A stretch of DNA of 64,000 nucleotides, taken from positions 124,001 to 188,000 of the forward strand of contig NZ_JAKJXE010000005.1 in the NCBI RefSeq assembly GCF_021728295.1, written 5' to 3'. The notes under the pieces are model-generated. The model was not told where the DNA came from. It saw nothing but the letters and a program-made list of their open reading frames with translations, and ran no database searches. Made by a program: the position numbers and the translations under genes. The DNA comes from Pseudomonas petrae (GTDB lineage Bacteria > Pseudomonadota > Gammaproteobacteria > Pseudomonadales > Pseudomonadaceae). Numbering within the stretch: position 1 is the stretch's first letter; the number at the start of each line of letters is the position of its first letter. This document shows positions 36,594 through 45,689 of the stretch, piece by piece.

Positions 36594-37382
36594 TCACGCC
36601 AACAAAAACTCCGTCACGCGCAAGGCAAAGACGTCGCCCAGCTCGACGCTGGACAGGTGCGCGGCGTAATAGTCGGAAAGCTCGCTGCCGTAAATGTGGT
36701 TCTGCAGAAAGTGCCCGTCCGCCACCGTGGTGACGGCGTCATGGCTGCCGCAGATGATCAGCGTGGGTACGGTGATCGAACTGACTTCCTTGCGCAGATC
36801 GGCATCCCGGACAGCAGCGCAGCACGCGGCGTAACCCAGCGGAGAAGTTGCCGCCAGCACGTCGGTGGTGGGCGTAACCTTGTCGGGGTGCTGGCTGGCA
36901 AAGCCGGGGGTAAACCAGCGACCTATAGCGCCGGCGGCCATCTCTTTCATTGCCCGTTCGCCGCCTTTTTCCACTTGCGCGATGCGCGGCGCCCACGTTT
37001 CCGTGTCGCCGATCTTCGCGGCGGTGTTGCACAGAACCAGCTTGTGCAGCCGGTCGTTGGCATGGATGCCCAGCCACTGACCGATCAGGCCGCCCATGGA
37101 CAATCCGCAGAAATGCGCACGGTGGATTTTCAATGCATCGAGCAGCGCCAGCACGTCTCGTCCCAGTTGTTCGATGGTGTAAGGCCCTTGAGTGACGAGG
37201 GACTTCCCGTGGCCGCGCGTGTCGTAACGCACGACGCGGAATGACTTGCTCAGCGCCGGAATCTGCGCGTCCCACATCTGCATGTCGGTGCCCAGCGAGT
37301 TGGACAGCACCAGCACCGGTGCATCCGCCGGGCCATCGATTTGATAATGCAGCTCACCGTCTTCGAGTTGTACGAACGCCAT
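36594..37382 (-). CDS. pcaD: 3-oxoadipate enol-lactonase
   Basis: Hydrolyses beta-ketoadipate enol-lactone to beta-ketoadipate in aromatic catabolism. 262 residues, the usual PcaD length. Alpha/beta-hydrolase with the oxyanion region LSNSLGTDMQMWD, nucleophile Ser in FCGLSMGGLIGQW, Asp in CGSHDAVT, and His in AAHLSSVE. Start ATG 37382 gives the conserved opening MAFVQLEDGELHYQIDG; an upstream in-frame start lacks homology. Last gene of the pca cluster. PcaC is not fused to it. Confidence 0.9.
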   Translation of the reverse strand: MAFVQLEDGELHYQIDGPADAPVLVLSNSLGTDMQMWDAQIPALSKSFRVVRYDTRGHGKSLVTQGPYTIEQLGRDVLALLDALKIHRAHFCGLSMGGLIGQWLGIHANDRLHKLVLCNTAAKIGDTETWAPRIAQVEKGGERAMKEMAAGAIGRWFTPGFASQHPDKVTPTTDVLAATSPLGYAACCAAVRDADLRKEVSSITVPTLIICGSHDAVTTVADGHFLQNHIYGSELSDYYAAHLSSVELGDVFALRVTEFLLA

Positions 37383-37469
37383 GGCAGTCGCTCCGTTAAA
37401 CACGTGGAATAAGTGTGATGAAGATGGACAGCACGCGCCCTGCAAGGACGCGCGCCTCAAGATCCGGGA

Positions 37470-38759
37470 TCAGTGATCTTCGTGCAGGTAAGCCGGCTTC
37501 TTCGGCAACCGCAGGCTGAACAGGAAAGCAATCGCCATCATCGCGGTGACGTACCAGTAAAAAGTGTTTTCCATGCCCATGTTCTTCAGGCCCAGTGCCA
37601 CGTATTCAGCCGAGCCGCCGAAGATCGCGTTGGCCACGGCATAGGCCAGGCCGACGCCCAGCGCACGAACCTGAACAGGAAACATCTCGGCCTTCACCAA
37701 GCCGCTGATGGAGGTGTAGAAACTGACGATGGCCAGGGCCAGGGTGATCAGCACGAAAGCCATGATCGGGCTGGTGGTGGTTTTCAACGTCAGCAGCAGC
37801 GGCACGGTGCACAGGGTGCCCAGCCCGCCGAACCACAGCATCGAAGCGCGGCGGCCGATCTTGTCCGCGAGCATGCCGAACACCGGCTGCATGCACATGT
37901 ACAGGAACAGCGCGCCGGTCATGATGTAGCTCGCGACCTTGGCATCCATGTGCACGGTGTTGACCAGGTATTTCTGCATGTAAGTGGTGAACGTGTAGAA
38001 AATCAGCGAGCCGCCGGCGGTGTAGCCCAGCACGGTGATGAACGCCGCTTTGTGATCGCGAAACAGCGCAGACATGCTGCCCGCATCTTTGTTCTGACGG
38101 ACTTCAGCCGTGGTGGTCTCTTTCAGCGACCGGCGCAGCACCAGCGAGATCACCGCAGCAACCGCACCGACCACAAACGGAATCCGCCAGCCGTAGGCTT
38201 TCAGCTCGTCGGCACTGAGAAATTGCTGCAGGATGACCACGGTCAACACGGCCAGCAACTGGCCGCCAATCAGCGTCACGTACTGAAACGAAGCGAAAAA
38301 CCCGCGCTGCCCCCGCAACGCGACTTCGCTCATGTAGGTGGCGGTGGTGCCGTACTCGCCACCCACCGACAGGCCCTGGAACAGGCGCGCCATCAGCAGC
38401 AGAAGCGGCGCCCAGGCACCGATGGACGCATACGTGGGCAGGCAGGCGATGACCAGCGAGCCCGCGCACATCATCAGCACGGAAATCATCATCGAGTTCT
38501 TGCGGCCGTGCTTGTCGGCCACGCGACCGAACAACCAGCCGCCGATCGGCCGCATCAGAAAGCCCGCGGCGAAGACGCCCGCAGTGTTGAGCAACTGAAC
38601 AGTCGGGTCATCGGAAGGAAAGAACGCAGGCGCGAAATAGATGGCGCAGAAGGCGTAGACGTAGAAGTCGAACCATTCGACGAGGTTGCCCGACGAGGCG
38701 CCCACAATTGCGAAAATCCGCTTGCGCCGCTCTTCTCCGGTGTAGTGAGTCGTTGTCAT
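37470..38759 (-). CDS. pcaT: Beta-ketoadipate (dicarboxylate) MFS transporter
   Basis: Inner-membrane MHS-family symporter, 429 residues and about twelve TM helices. Hallmarks are [37 protein letters not shown] and [20 protein letters not shown]. Its position in the pca cluster identifies it as PcaT, importer of beta-ketoadipate and probably adipate. About half its residues match KgtP at 18.4 kb by eye, so the two are paralogues. It follows pcaF after a 169-base gap with a hairpin, and pcaD starts 87 bases after its stop. Confidence 0.88.
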   Translation of the reverse strand: MTTTHYTGEERRKRIFAIVGASSGNLVEWFDFYVYAFCAIYFAPAFFPSDDPTVQLLNTAGVFAAGFLMRPIGGWLFGRVADKHGRKNSMMISVLMMCAGSLVIACLPTYASIGAWAPLLLLMARLFQGLSVGGEYGTTATYMSEVALRGQRGFFASFQYVTLIGGQLLAVLTVVILQQFLSADELKAYGWRIPFVVGAVAAVISLVLRRSLKETTTAEVRQNKDAGSMSALFRDHKAAFITVLGYTAGGSLIFYTFTTYMQKYLVNTVHMDAKVASYIMTGALFLYMCMQPVFGMLADKIGRRASMLWFGGLGTLCTVPLLLTLKTTTSPIMAFVLITLALAIVSFYTSISGLVKAEMFPVQVRALGVGLAYAVANAIFGGSAEYVALGLKNMGMENTFYWYVTAMMAIAFLFSLRLPKKPAYLHEDH

Positions 38760-38854
38760 TATTATCTCCCCAGGTGTTAGTAAGGTCAGTCAGTCTAAGA
38801 CATAACCTGCAACATTTAGACTTAAGCAGTAACGTTTCGACATCACAAGGACAA

Positions 38855-38912
38855 CCACCCGAGTCAGCAAGTTGCCCCTTTCGTGGAGGCAATCGATGAC
38901 TCGGGTGGCTGC
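38855..38912. other. Long-loop inverted repeat between pcaF and pcaT
   Basis: CCACCCGAGTCA (about 38855-38867) and its complement TGACTCGGGTGG (about 38897-38910) bracket a 30-base loop. There is no T run. It may attenuate or stabilise the mRNA between pcaF and pcaT; the role is unproven. Confidence 0.5.
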
Positions 38913-38928
38913 TCTGCGTGAATGTCGT

Positions 38929-40128
38929 TTAGCGCTCTATCGCAAGGGCCAGCCCCTGCCCCACGCCGACGCACATTGTTGCCAGCGCTTTGCTGCCTCC
39001 GGTTTTCTCCAGTTGATGCAAAGCGGTCAGCACCAGCCGCGCGCCGCTCATGCCCAGCGGATGCCCCAGGGAAATCGACCCGCCGTTGGGATTGACCTTG
39101 GGTGAGTCGTCAGCGACGCCCAGTTCACGCAAGACCGCCAGCCCCTGGCTGGCGAACGCTTCGTTCAGCTCGATGACGTCGAAATCACTGACCGCCAGCC
39201 CCAGCCGTGCAACCAGCTTGCGCACCGCCGGGACCGGGCCGATGCCCATGACGCGCGGCTCCACGCCGGCACTGGCCATGCCCAACACGCGGGCACGCGG
39301 GGTCAGGCCGTGTTTCTTGACTGCTTCGGCGGACGCCAGAATCATCGCCGCCGCGCCGTCGTTCAGGCCCGCGGCGTTGCCGGCCGTGACCGTTTTGCCA
39401 GGTCCGTTGACCGGCTTGAGCTTGCCGAGCGCCTCAAGGCTGGTGTCGGCACGGGGGTGCTCGTCGGTGTCGACGACGGTCTCGCCTTTTTTGTGGGCGA
39501 CGCGCACGGGCACGATCTCCTCGGCGAAGAAGCCCGAGGCCTGAGCCGCCGCGGTGCGCTGCTGGCTGCGCAGGGCAAACGCGTTCTGGTCCTCCCGAGA
39601 AATGGCGAAATCCTCAGCGACGTTGTCGCCGGTCTGCGGCATGGTCTCAACGCCGTACCGGTCTTTCATCTGCGGATTGACGAAACGCCAGCCCAGGGTG
39701 GTGTCTTCCAGCTTCTGGCCGCGGCCGAATGCCGTGTCGGCCTTGCCCATCACGAACGGCGCGCGGGACATGGACTCGACGCCGCCCGCGATGGCCAGTT
39801 CCATCTCACCACAGGCAATGGCGCGGAACGCAGAACCCACTGCGTCCAGGCCAGAAGCACACAAGCGGTTGAGGGTCACACCCGGCACACTGGCAGGTAA
39901 ACCCGCCAACAGCGCGGCCATACGGGCGACGTTGCGGTTGTCTTCACCGGCCTGATTGGCACAGCCGAGGAACACTTCGTCCAGCTCATTCCAGTTGACT
40001 GACGGGTTGCGCTCCATCAGGGCTTTTATGGGCAACGCTGCCAGATCATCCGCCCGAACGGTCGCCAGGGCGCCGCCAAAACGGCCGATGGGGGTGCGTA
40101 TCGCGTCGCAGATAAAGACGTCACGCAT
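38929..40128 (-). CDS. pcaF: 3-oxoadipyl-CoA thiolase
   Basis: Cleaves 3-oxoadipyl-CoA to succinyl-CoA and acetyl-CoA, the last step of the beta-ketoadipate pathway. About 399 residues, type-II thiolase. The acyl-accepting Cys90 is in [16 protein letters not shown], the His in [12 protein letters not shown], and the second Cys in [16 protein letters not shown] at the C-terminus. AGGAG is 7 bases before ATG 40128 and 4 before ATG 40131, so 40128 is preferred; that start overlaps the pcaJ stop (TGATG). Confidence 0.92.
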   Translation of the reverse strand: MRDVFICDAIRTPIGRFGGALATVRADDLAALPIKALMERNPSVNWNELDEVFLGCANQAGEDNRNVARMAALLAGLPASVPGVTLNRLCASGLDAVGSAFRAIACGEMELAIAGGVESMSRAPFVMGKADTAFGRGQKLEDTTLGWRFVNPQMKDRYGVETMPQTGDNVAEDFAISREDQNAFALRSQQRTAAAQASGFFAEEIVPVRVAHKKGETVVDTDEHPRADTSLEALGKLKPVNGPGKTVTAGNAAGLNDGAAAMILASAEAVKKHGLTPRARVLGMASAGVEPRVMGIGPVPAVRKLVARLGLAVSDFDVIELNEAFASQGLAVLRELGVADDSPKVNPNGGSISLGHPLGMSGARLVLTALHQLEKTGGSKALATMCVGVGQGLALAIER

Positions 40129-40907
40129 CATGCTTCTCCTGGCGCCTGACCATGGGCCGCAGCGGTCCGCGCTTCGAGATCACGCAGCGCGGTCAGTTCG
40201 TCATCGCTCGGTGCGTCGGAACTCACCACGGTGTCGGCAAAACGTACGTCCCAACCGGTGGCGGCGATCACCTGCTCGCGGGTCACGCCGGGGTGCAGCG
40301 TGGTCACGACGAATTCGTGGGTGCCCGCTTCCGGTTCCATGATGCACAGGTCAGTGATGATGCCGACCGGCCCGGCGCCTGGCAGGCCGAGACGCTTTCG
40401 GGAGTCGCCGCCTTCGCCGTGGCCAACCGAGGTCAGGAAGTCCAGCTTGTTGACGAAGGTGCGCGGCGACTGCTTGAGGATGATCAGCACTTCTTTGGCG
40501 GAGCCTGCGATTTCCGGCGCGCCCCCCGCACCCGGCAGGCGCACTTTCGGGTTGTGATAATCGCCGACCACTGTCGTGTTGATGTTGCCAAACCGGTCGA
40601 CCTGAGCCGCGCCGAGGAACCCGACATCGACCCGACCGCCCTGCAACCAGTAGCGGAAGATCTCGCTGGTGGACACCACCGTGTCAGCGGTTTCCGCCAG
40701 CTCACCGTCACCGATGGACAGCGGCAGCACGTCAGGCTTGGCGCCGATTGGCCCTGATTCGTAAATCAGCACTACGTCAGGCGATGAAGTCAGTCGTGCC
40801 AGATTGGCCGCTTTGGAGGGTAAGCCAATGCCGACGAAGCACACGGCGCCATCTTTCAATCGACGTGCGGCAGCGACTGTCATCATTTCGCTCGTGGAAT
40901 AGTTCAC
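40128..40907 (-). CDS. pcaJ: 3-oxoadipate CoA-transferase subunit B
   Basis: Beta subunit of the succinyl-CoA:3-oxoadipate CoA-transferase, 259 residues. The CoA-transferase family catalytic Glu is in [11 protein letters not shown], with [12 protein letters not shown] downstream and [23 protein letters not shown]. The start overlaps the pcaI stop by 4 bases (ATGA), as expected for two subunits made in equal amounts. The next gene pcaF overlaps its stop by one base. Confidence 0.92.
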   Translation of the reverse strand: MNYSTSEMMTVAAARRLKDGAVCFVGIGLPSKAANLARLTSSPDVVLIYESGPIGAKPDVLPLSIGDGELAETADTVVSTSEIFRYWLQGGRVDVGFLGAAQVDRFGNINTTVVGDYHNPKVRLPGAGGAPEIAGSAKEVLIILKQSPRTFVNKLDFLTSVGHGEGGDSRKRLGLPGAGPVGIITDLCIMEPEAGTHEFVVTTLHPGVTREQVIAATGWDVRFADTVVSSDAPSDDELTALRDLEARTAAAHGQAPGEA

Positions 40908-41764
40908 TGGTCAGTCTCCGCAACGTGGGCCAGCTTGTTCTTGAACTCGCTGAAATCCCGGGTGCCATGGATGTATTCGTCAATCCAGGCGGTAAACGCC
41001 TCACGGTCGCGGGCGATGGCGTCCCACGCCTGATAGAAACGGTTGTCGCGTTCGTAATAGCCGTGGGCGTAGGAAGGATGAGCGCCGCCTGGCACAACGC
41101 AAACTGCACTGAGCGCCCAGGTTGGCAGCACGCAGGCGTTCATCGGTGCTTTGAGGTCATCGACAATTTCCTCGACCGTGACGATGCAGCGCCTGGCCGC
41201 CAACGCCGCCTCTTTCTGAACCCCGAGAATGCCCCACAGCAGCACGTTGCCTTTGCGGTCAGCCTTCTGCGCATGAATGACCGTAACGTCGGGGCGCACC
41301 GCCGGCACCGCGGCCAGCACTTCTCCGGTGAACGGGCACGTCACCGATTTAATCAGCGGGTTGACCTTCGGCAGGTCGGAACCGGCGTAAGCGCGCAGCA
41401 CCGCGAACGGCAGGCCGGACGCGCCCGCCACATAGGCATTGGCAAGGTCAGCGTGGCTGTGTTCTTCAATCTCCAGGGGCTGCGGCCACTGCCGTTCGAC
41501 CGCATCGCGAAGGCGGTGCAACGAGCCAACCCCGGGATTACCGCCCCACGAGAAAATCAGCCGTTTCGCACAGCCTGCGCCGATTAGCTGGTCATAGATC
41601 AAGTCAGGGGTCATGCGCACCAGCGTCAGATCTTTCTTCTTCTGACGAATGAGCTCGTGTCCAGCTGCTGTAGGAATCAGGTGAGTAAAGCCTTCAAGTG
41701 CAACGGTGTCGCCATCGTTGACGAACTGCTTCACGGCCTCGTGGAGGGAAAGAATTGCAGCCAT
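40904..41764 (-). CDS. pcaI: 3-oxoadipate CoA-transferase subunit A
   Basis: Alpha subunit of the CoA-transferase, 286 residues. The glycine-rich CoA-binding LIFSWGGNPGVGSLHRLRDAVE is visible, as are ALEGFTHLIPTAAGHELIR and the C-terminal PGGAHPSYAHGYYERDNRFYQAWD. TGGAG lies 7 bases before ATG 41764; an upstream in-frame ATG at 41851 is not supported by homology. First gene of the pcaIJF(TD) transcript. Confidence 0.92.
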   Translation of the reverse strand: MAAILSLHEAVKQFVNDGDTVALEGFTHLIPTAAGHELIRQKKKDLTLVRMTPDLIYDQLIGAGCAKRLIFSWGGNPGVGSLHRLRDAVERQWPQPLEIEEHSHADLANAYVAGASGLPFAVLRAYAGSDLPKVNPLIKSVTCPFTGEVLAAVPAVRPDVTVIHAQKADRKGNVLLWGILGVQKEAALAARRCIVTVEEIVDDLKAPMNACVLPTWALSAVCVVPGGAHPSYAHGYYERDNRFYQAWDAIARDREAFTAWIDEYIHGTRDFSEFKNKLAHVAETDQ

Positions 41765-41850
41765 GGGGTGCTCCAGGTTCACAATCGATTGCCGTGCCTC
41801 CATAGAGGCGGCGTTGCAAATGAGGTTATGCCTGGGGACGGGACGGAACA

Positions 41851-41884
41851 ATCCGATAACCGACTAAGTGTTCGATCACCGAAC
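41851..41884 (-). promoter_or_regulatory. PcaR-type boxes upstream of pcaI
   Basis: ATCCGATAACCGACT (41851-41865) and GTTCGATCACCGAAC (41870-41884) both resemble GTTCGATAATCGCAC, the PcaR site of P. putida as I recall it. They are 19 bp apart, about two helical turns, and lie 87-120 bases before the pcaI ATG. Confidence 0.6.
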
Positions 41885-41932
41885 AGAGAGTGGTGATTAT
41901 GAGCCGGCTGTGGTTTTCCGGCCCTTCAGCCA

Positions 41933-42775
41933 TCAGGTAAACAGCTGCGTGCTGAGGTCACGGCTGGCATCCAGCATGATTGGCAGAAATTTCTGCTCCA
42001 GCTCGTTGCGCGTCACCCGACCCGCGCTGGTGCTGACATTCAGCGCCGCAAGCACCTGACCCGATGCGTCATAAACCGGCACAGCGATGGAACGCAAACC
42101 CTGCTCCAGTTCCTGATCGACAATGCACCAGCCCTGTTGCCGCACTTGCTGCAAGCATTCGAGCAAGGCTTCGGGGGTGCGCAAGGTGCGGCTGGTTTTG
42201 GGTTGCAGATCGACATGGTCGAGGTATTCCTGCAACGACACATCGTCCAGCGCCGCCAGGAGAATTCGCCCCATGGACGTGCAGTACGCCGGCAAACGCC
42301 CACCCACTGCCAGATCCACGGAGATCAATCGCTGAGTCGTGGCGGAGCGCGCTATATAAAGAATGTCATCGCCTTCCAGCGTGGCCATGTTGCAGGCCTC
42401 GTGCAGCCGATCACTCATGCGGTCCAGATATGGCTGCGACGAGACCGCCAAGGGTGTGGACGACAAATAGGCATGGCCGAGCGTCAGCACTTTCGGCAGC
42501 AGTGAGTACGTGCGGCCGTCAGTGGTGGCGTAACCCAGCTTGATCAGTGTGTGCAGGCAACGACGAACCGCTGCCCTGGGAATTTCCGTACGGTGGCTGA
42601 TTTGCGCAATGGTCAGGTGCCGCTTGCGCTCTTGAAACGCGTGAATGACGGCCAAGCCTCGCGCCAGAGAGGTCATGAAGTCAGGATCACCGGTGAGCGC
42701 CTGAATCCTTTTAGCAGGAGACGCAACAATCGGCGGCGCGAGTGACGTGAAAGAATTACGCAGTTGATCGTTCAT
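41933..42775 (-). CDS. pcaR: IclR-family activator of the pca regulon
   Basis: Transcriptional activator that responds to beta-ketoadipate, 280 residues. The N-terminal winged HTH is about 30-95 (FMTSLARGLAVIHAFQERKRHLTIAQISHRTEIPRAAVRRCLHTL), and the C-terminal IclR effector domain has TQRLISVDLAVGGRLPAYCTSMGRILLA and LEQGLRSIAVPVYD. Start ATG 42775 gives the conserved opening MNDQLRNSFTSLAPP. It is first in the cluster; its upstream region holds PcaR-like boxes, consistent with autoregulation. Confidence 0.92.
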   Translation of the reverse strand: MNDQLRNSFTSLAPPIVASPAKRIQALTGDPDFMTSLARGLAVIHAFQERKRHLTIAQISHRTEIPRAAVRRCLHTLIKLGYATTDGRTYSLLPKVLTLGHAYLSSTPLAVSSQPYLDRMSDRLHEACNMATLEGDDILYIARSATTQRLISVDLAVGGRLPAYCTSMGRILLAALDDVSLQEYLDHVDLQPKTSRTLRTPEALLECLQQVRQQGWCIVDQELEQGLRSIAVPVYDASGQVLAALNVSTSAGRVTRNELEQKFLPIMLDASRDLSTQLFT

Positions 42776-42856
42776 GCTGGCACCGTTCGTCGTGGCCGCG
42801 AAAGCCTTGTAGAACGCCACTCTCGCCTGTTTTTGAACGTACGGCAAGGCGGCTTT

Positions 42857-42889
42857 GGGCGATTATCGAACGAGTGGGCGATAATCGCA
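42857..42889. promoter_or_regulatory. PcaR-type inverted repeat upstream of pcaR
   Basis: Read on the minus strand, GTTCGATAATCGCCC (42857-42871) matches the remembered PcaR site GTTCGATAATCGCAC at 14 of 15 bases. On the plus strand GCGATTATCG and GCGATAATCGC form an inverted repeat across 42859-42888. It lies between pcaR and a putative plus-strand RNA. Confidence 0.68.
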
Positions 42890-42923
42890 ATTGACCGGCC
42901 GCCCGGTTGCTTATACCTTTCAC

Positions 42924-43009
42924 ATGCCATATGAGGCTTCTTGGCACTACTGGTCAGGTACCCACTGAGAAGTCCCAGGCACGGCCTTGCTAACCCAAGG
43001 CCGTTTTTG
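42924..43009 (+). ncRNA. Candidate small RNA divergent from pcaR
   Basis: A strong terminator (ACGGCCTTGCTAACCCAAGGCCGT then TTTTT, 42981-43009) follows no coding gene. A plausible promoter lies upstream: TTGACC at 42891-42896 and TATACC at 42912-42917, with spacing somewhat short (15). The start would be near 42924 and the RNA about 86 nt. No known family is recognised. Both boundaries are inferred. Confidence 0.4.
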
Positions 43010-43593
43010 TCTCTGCCCCCCGCATTTATTTGTGAGCGTATAAATACACATCGACTGTTCGTGCCTTCATAACCCGTGAATTTACGTCGTCAGAAAACTG
43101 CCTGTAGCGTTAAACATTTGACTCGCCAAGTTCCGTCATAAATCGGACTGTGCAACTTAGGAACATTCGTACATAAAAAAGGTACAAATCCTCAGTTGTC
43201 CGACTGCGACAGTGTCGACAGTTGACTCGCCTGCCCATCTTCGCGATAGTGGCCGTCATTGAAGCCCAATAACGCTATCGCGTGGTTTAATCCCCCGCCC
43301 CATCTGGCATGGATCCAAACTCACGCAAGCATTGCTCGACTCGATTGCAATGCTCAGCGACGGCAGGCCAATACCGTGGTCATCGCCATCTTGCAGGCAG
43401 TCAATAAAGAATGTTGCTACGACAGTTTTGTCATTCTGGTGCACGTAGCCGCCCGTGGTTGAAGTGTGAATCATCCTGCGCAGTGCTCCTGCCCGATGAT
43501 TATTCCTGATCCGATACATTGCGATCGTCAGGTCCGACACTTTCAGACCCGGCGTCATCACCGGGATTAAACTCGACCCGATCAGGTATTAAC
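43010..43593. other. Intergenic region between candidate RNA and the 65-residue gene
   Basis: About 580 bases, AT-rich in the first half. Two short overlapping frames (plus 43259-43462; minus 43256-43561) lack ribosome-binding sites, family motifs and coherent composition, so neither is called. No repeat or terminator is visible. Confidence 0.4.
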
Positions 43594-43791
43594 GTGACCA
43601 AAGATGAACTGCGCGCAGAATTAGAGCGCCAGGAACAACGTTACAAGGAAGTTTACGGCGGCGAAGTGACAACATACGCTGCCCAGCCCGAGCCGGAGCG
43701 CAAGCCTTGGCGGAAACGGGCCAGCCTGCTCGACCAGGCTTTCAAGCAAGAGCTGCAAAAGATGGAAGAAGAACTCAAGGAAGAGCCTTGA
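43594..43791 (+). CDS. Small charged cytoplasmic protein upstream of pit
   Basis: 65 residues, highly charged and helical: TKDELRAELERQEQRYKEV then a linker VTTYAAQPEPERKPW and a second helix LLDQAFKQELQKMEEELKEEP. The GTG 43594 start is chosen because the helical opening begins there and AGG lies 8 bases upstream; the upstream in-frame extension is low-complexity. It looks conserved in sense. Function unknown; it may or may not be linked to the phosphate transporter 245 bases downstream. Confidence 0.6.
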   Translation: MTKDELRAELERQEQRYKEVYGGEVTTYAAQPEPERKPWRKRASLLDQAFKQELQKMEEELKEEP

Positions 43792-44035
43792 GCCGCTCGC
43801 TTGCCTGTCGCTGACTCAAACAGCCGACGGCAAGCGTTTTAAGTGCTTTAAATGCCAGGTTTTACAGACTCGTCCAGGGTTCAGGGGTGCTTCGCACTCT
43901 CCTGACGACAGGAAGTCAACGGGCAGGCGGGACAGAAATTTCATTGCAGGCTGCTACCAATGTGCAGCGCGCCTATCGCGCAGTTTTTTTTCTGTCATAA
44001 TCCCGCCCCCTTAAGACCGGGTCAGAAAACCTTCC

Positions 44036-45508
44036 ATGATCGATCTATTCAGCGGACTGGATGCTTGGGTGATTGTGAGCTTGTTGCTCGCCCTGGCGTT
44101 TGTCCTCACCTTCGAGTTCATCAACGGCTTTCATGACACCGCCAATGCGGTGGCGACAGTCATTTACACCAAGGCCATGCCGCCCCATCTGGCGGTATTT
44201 TTCTCGGGTGTGTTCAATTTTCTCGGGGTGCTCCTGGGTGGCGTCGGCGTGGCGTATGCCATCGTCCATCTGCTGCCGGTCGAGTTGTTGATCAATGTCA
44301 ACACCGGTCATGGTCTGGCCATGGTGTTCTCGCTGTTGGCTGCGGCCATCACCTGGAACCTCGGCACCTGGTATTTCGGCATCCCGGCGTCCAGCTCCCA
44401 CACGTTGATCGGATCGATTCTGGGTGTAGGCCTGGCGAACGCGCTGATCAATAACATTCCGTTGGGCGAAGGCGTCAACTGGCAGAAAGCGATCGATATC
44501 GGCGCTTCGCTGGTGTTCTCGCCACTGGCCGGTTTCATCGTGGCAGGTCTGGTACTGCTGGGGCTCAAAGCCTGGCGTCCCCTGTCCAAGATGCACAAGA
44601 CCCCGGAGCAGCGCCGCAAGCTCGATGACAAAAAACACCCTCCTTTCTGGAATCGCCTGGTTCTGGTGATTTCCGCAATGGCGGTGAGTTTTGTGCACGG
44701 CTCCAATGATGGTCAGAAAGGCATCGGCCTGATCATGCTGGTGCTGATCGGTATCGTCCCGGCGCAGTTCGTGCTCGACCTGAGCACCACGACCTACCAG
44801 ATCGAACGCACCCGCGACGCGACCCAGCACTTGAGCCAGTTTTACCAGCGCAACAACGCGACGCTGGGCGAGTACCTGGCACTGGGCAAATCGGCGGCGG
44901 GCGACTTGCCCGAGCGTTTCAGCTGCAACCCCGAGCAGACCGAGCCGACCATTGATGCTCTGTTGAACAACCTCAAGGGCGTCAACGACTACCACAGCCT
45001 CGCACCGGAGCGTCGCATCGAAGTGCGTCGCTACTTGCTGTGCCTGGACGATACGGCACGCAAAGTCGGCAAGCTGCCAGCCCTTGATGCCCGTGAAAAA
45101 TCGGATCTGGAGAAGCTGCGCAAGGACCTGACCGCGACCACTGAATACGCGCCGTTCTGGGTCATCTTCGCCGTTGCATTGGCGCTGGGTATTGGCACCA
45201 TGGTCGGCTGGAAACGCGTAGTGCTGACCATCGGTGAGAAAATCGGGAAGCAAGGCATGACCTACGCTCAGGGCATGTCCGCTCAGATCACCACCGCGAG
45301 CGCCATTGCGCTGGCCAACGTGTTCAGCCTGCCGGTTTCAACGACTCACATCCTGTCGTCCGGCGTGGCCGGGACCATGGTGGCTAACAAGAGTGGCCTG
45401 CAGGGCGGCACCGTGCGCAACATTCTGCTGGCATGGGTGCTCACCCTGCCCGCCACGGTCGCGCTGTCGGCAGGGTTATTCTGGTTGGCGTCCAAAGCGC
45501 TGGCCTGA
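44036..45508 (+). CDS. pit: PiT-family inorganic phosphate transporter
   Basis: Inner-membrane metal-phosphate:H+ symporter, 490 residues. The inverted-repeat signatures are visible: FEFINGFHDTANAVATVIYTKAM near the N-terminus and FVHGSNDGQKGIGLIMLVLIG near residue 220, and the C-terminal repeat QITTASAIALANVFSLPVSTTHILSSGVAGTMVA. A long soluble loop (about 250-370) separates the two halves, as in PitA. No DUF47 partner gene precedes it, which differs from many bacteria. Monocistronic, with a terminator. Confidence 0.92.
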   Translation: MIDLFSGLDAWVIVSLLLALAFVLTFEFINGFHDTANAVATVIYTKAMPPHLAVFFSGVFNFLGVLLGGVGVAYAIVHLLPVELLINVNTGHGLAMVFSLLAAAITWNLGTWYFGIPASSSHTLIGSILGVGLANALINNIPLGEGVNWQKAIDIGASLVFSPLAGFIVAGLVLLGLKAWRPLSKMHKTPEQRRKLDDKKHPPFWNRLVLVISAMAVSFVHGSNDGQKGIGLIMLVLIGIVPAQFVLDLSTTTYQIERTRDATQHLSQFYQRNNATLGEYLALGKSAAGDLPERFSCNPEQTEPTIDALLNNLKGVNDYHSLAPERRIEVRRYLLCLDDTARKVGKLPALDAREKSDLEKLRKDLTATTEYAPFWVIFAVALALGIGTMVGWKRVVLTIGEKIGKQGMTYAQGMSAQITTASAIALANVFSLPVSTTHILSSGVAGTMVANKSGLQGGTVRNILLAWVLTLPATVALSAGLFWLASKALA

Positions 45509-45530
45509 CCTGACTGCACCGCCTGATCTG

Positions 45531-45561
45531 AAAAAGCCCATTCATTGAATGGGCTTTTTAT
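45531..45561 (+). terminator. Terminator after pit
   Basis: AAAAAGCCCATTCATTGAAT then GGGCTTTTTA: a clear stem with a T run, 23 bases past the pit stop. Confidence 0.85.
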
Positions 45562-45579
45562 TGCCCGACGCGGTCCACT

Positions 45580-45666
45580 GCAGGAGCGCGCTTGCCTGCG
45601 ATTGCGGTGTGCCTGTGATGGAGATGTCACCTGCCAGGATGCGTTCGCGGGCAAGCGCGCTCCTGC
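45580..45666. repeat. REPIN of the GCGCGCTTGCC type
   Basis: GCAGGAGCGCGCTTGCC at 45580 and its inverted partner CGGGCAAGCGCGCTCCTGC at 45648-45666 flank about 50 bases. This is the same REP family as type A of the 17.3-18.2 kb array. Confidence 0.88.
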
Positions 45667-45689
45667 GGATTAGAGATCGGTTGAATCCC

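Noticed and set aside
37470-38780. A 435-residue plus-strand frame across pcaT
   Set aside because: Shadow of the MHS-family transporter on the minus strand; Gln/His/Arg-rich with no membrane segments.
43256-43561. Possible 101-residue gene on the minus strand
   Set aside because: No ribosome-binding site, motif or coherent composition; overlaps another equally weak frame on the plus strand.
44045-45253. A 402-residue minus-strand frame across the phosphate transporter
   Set aside because: Antisense shadow; PiT signatures are on the plus strand.
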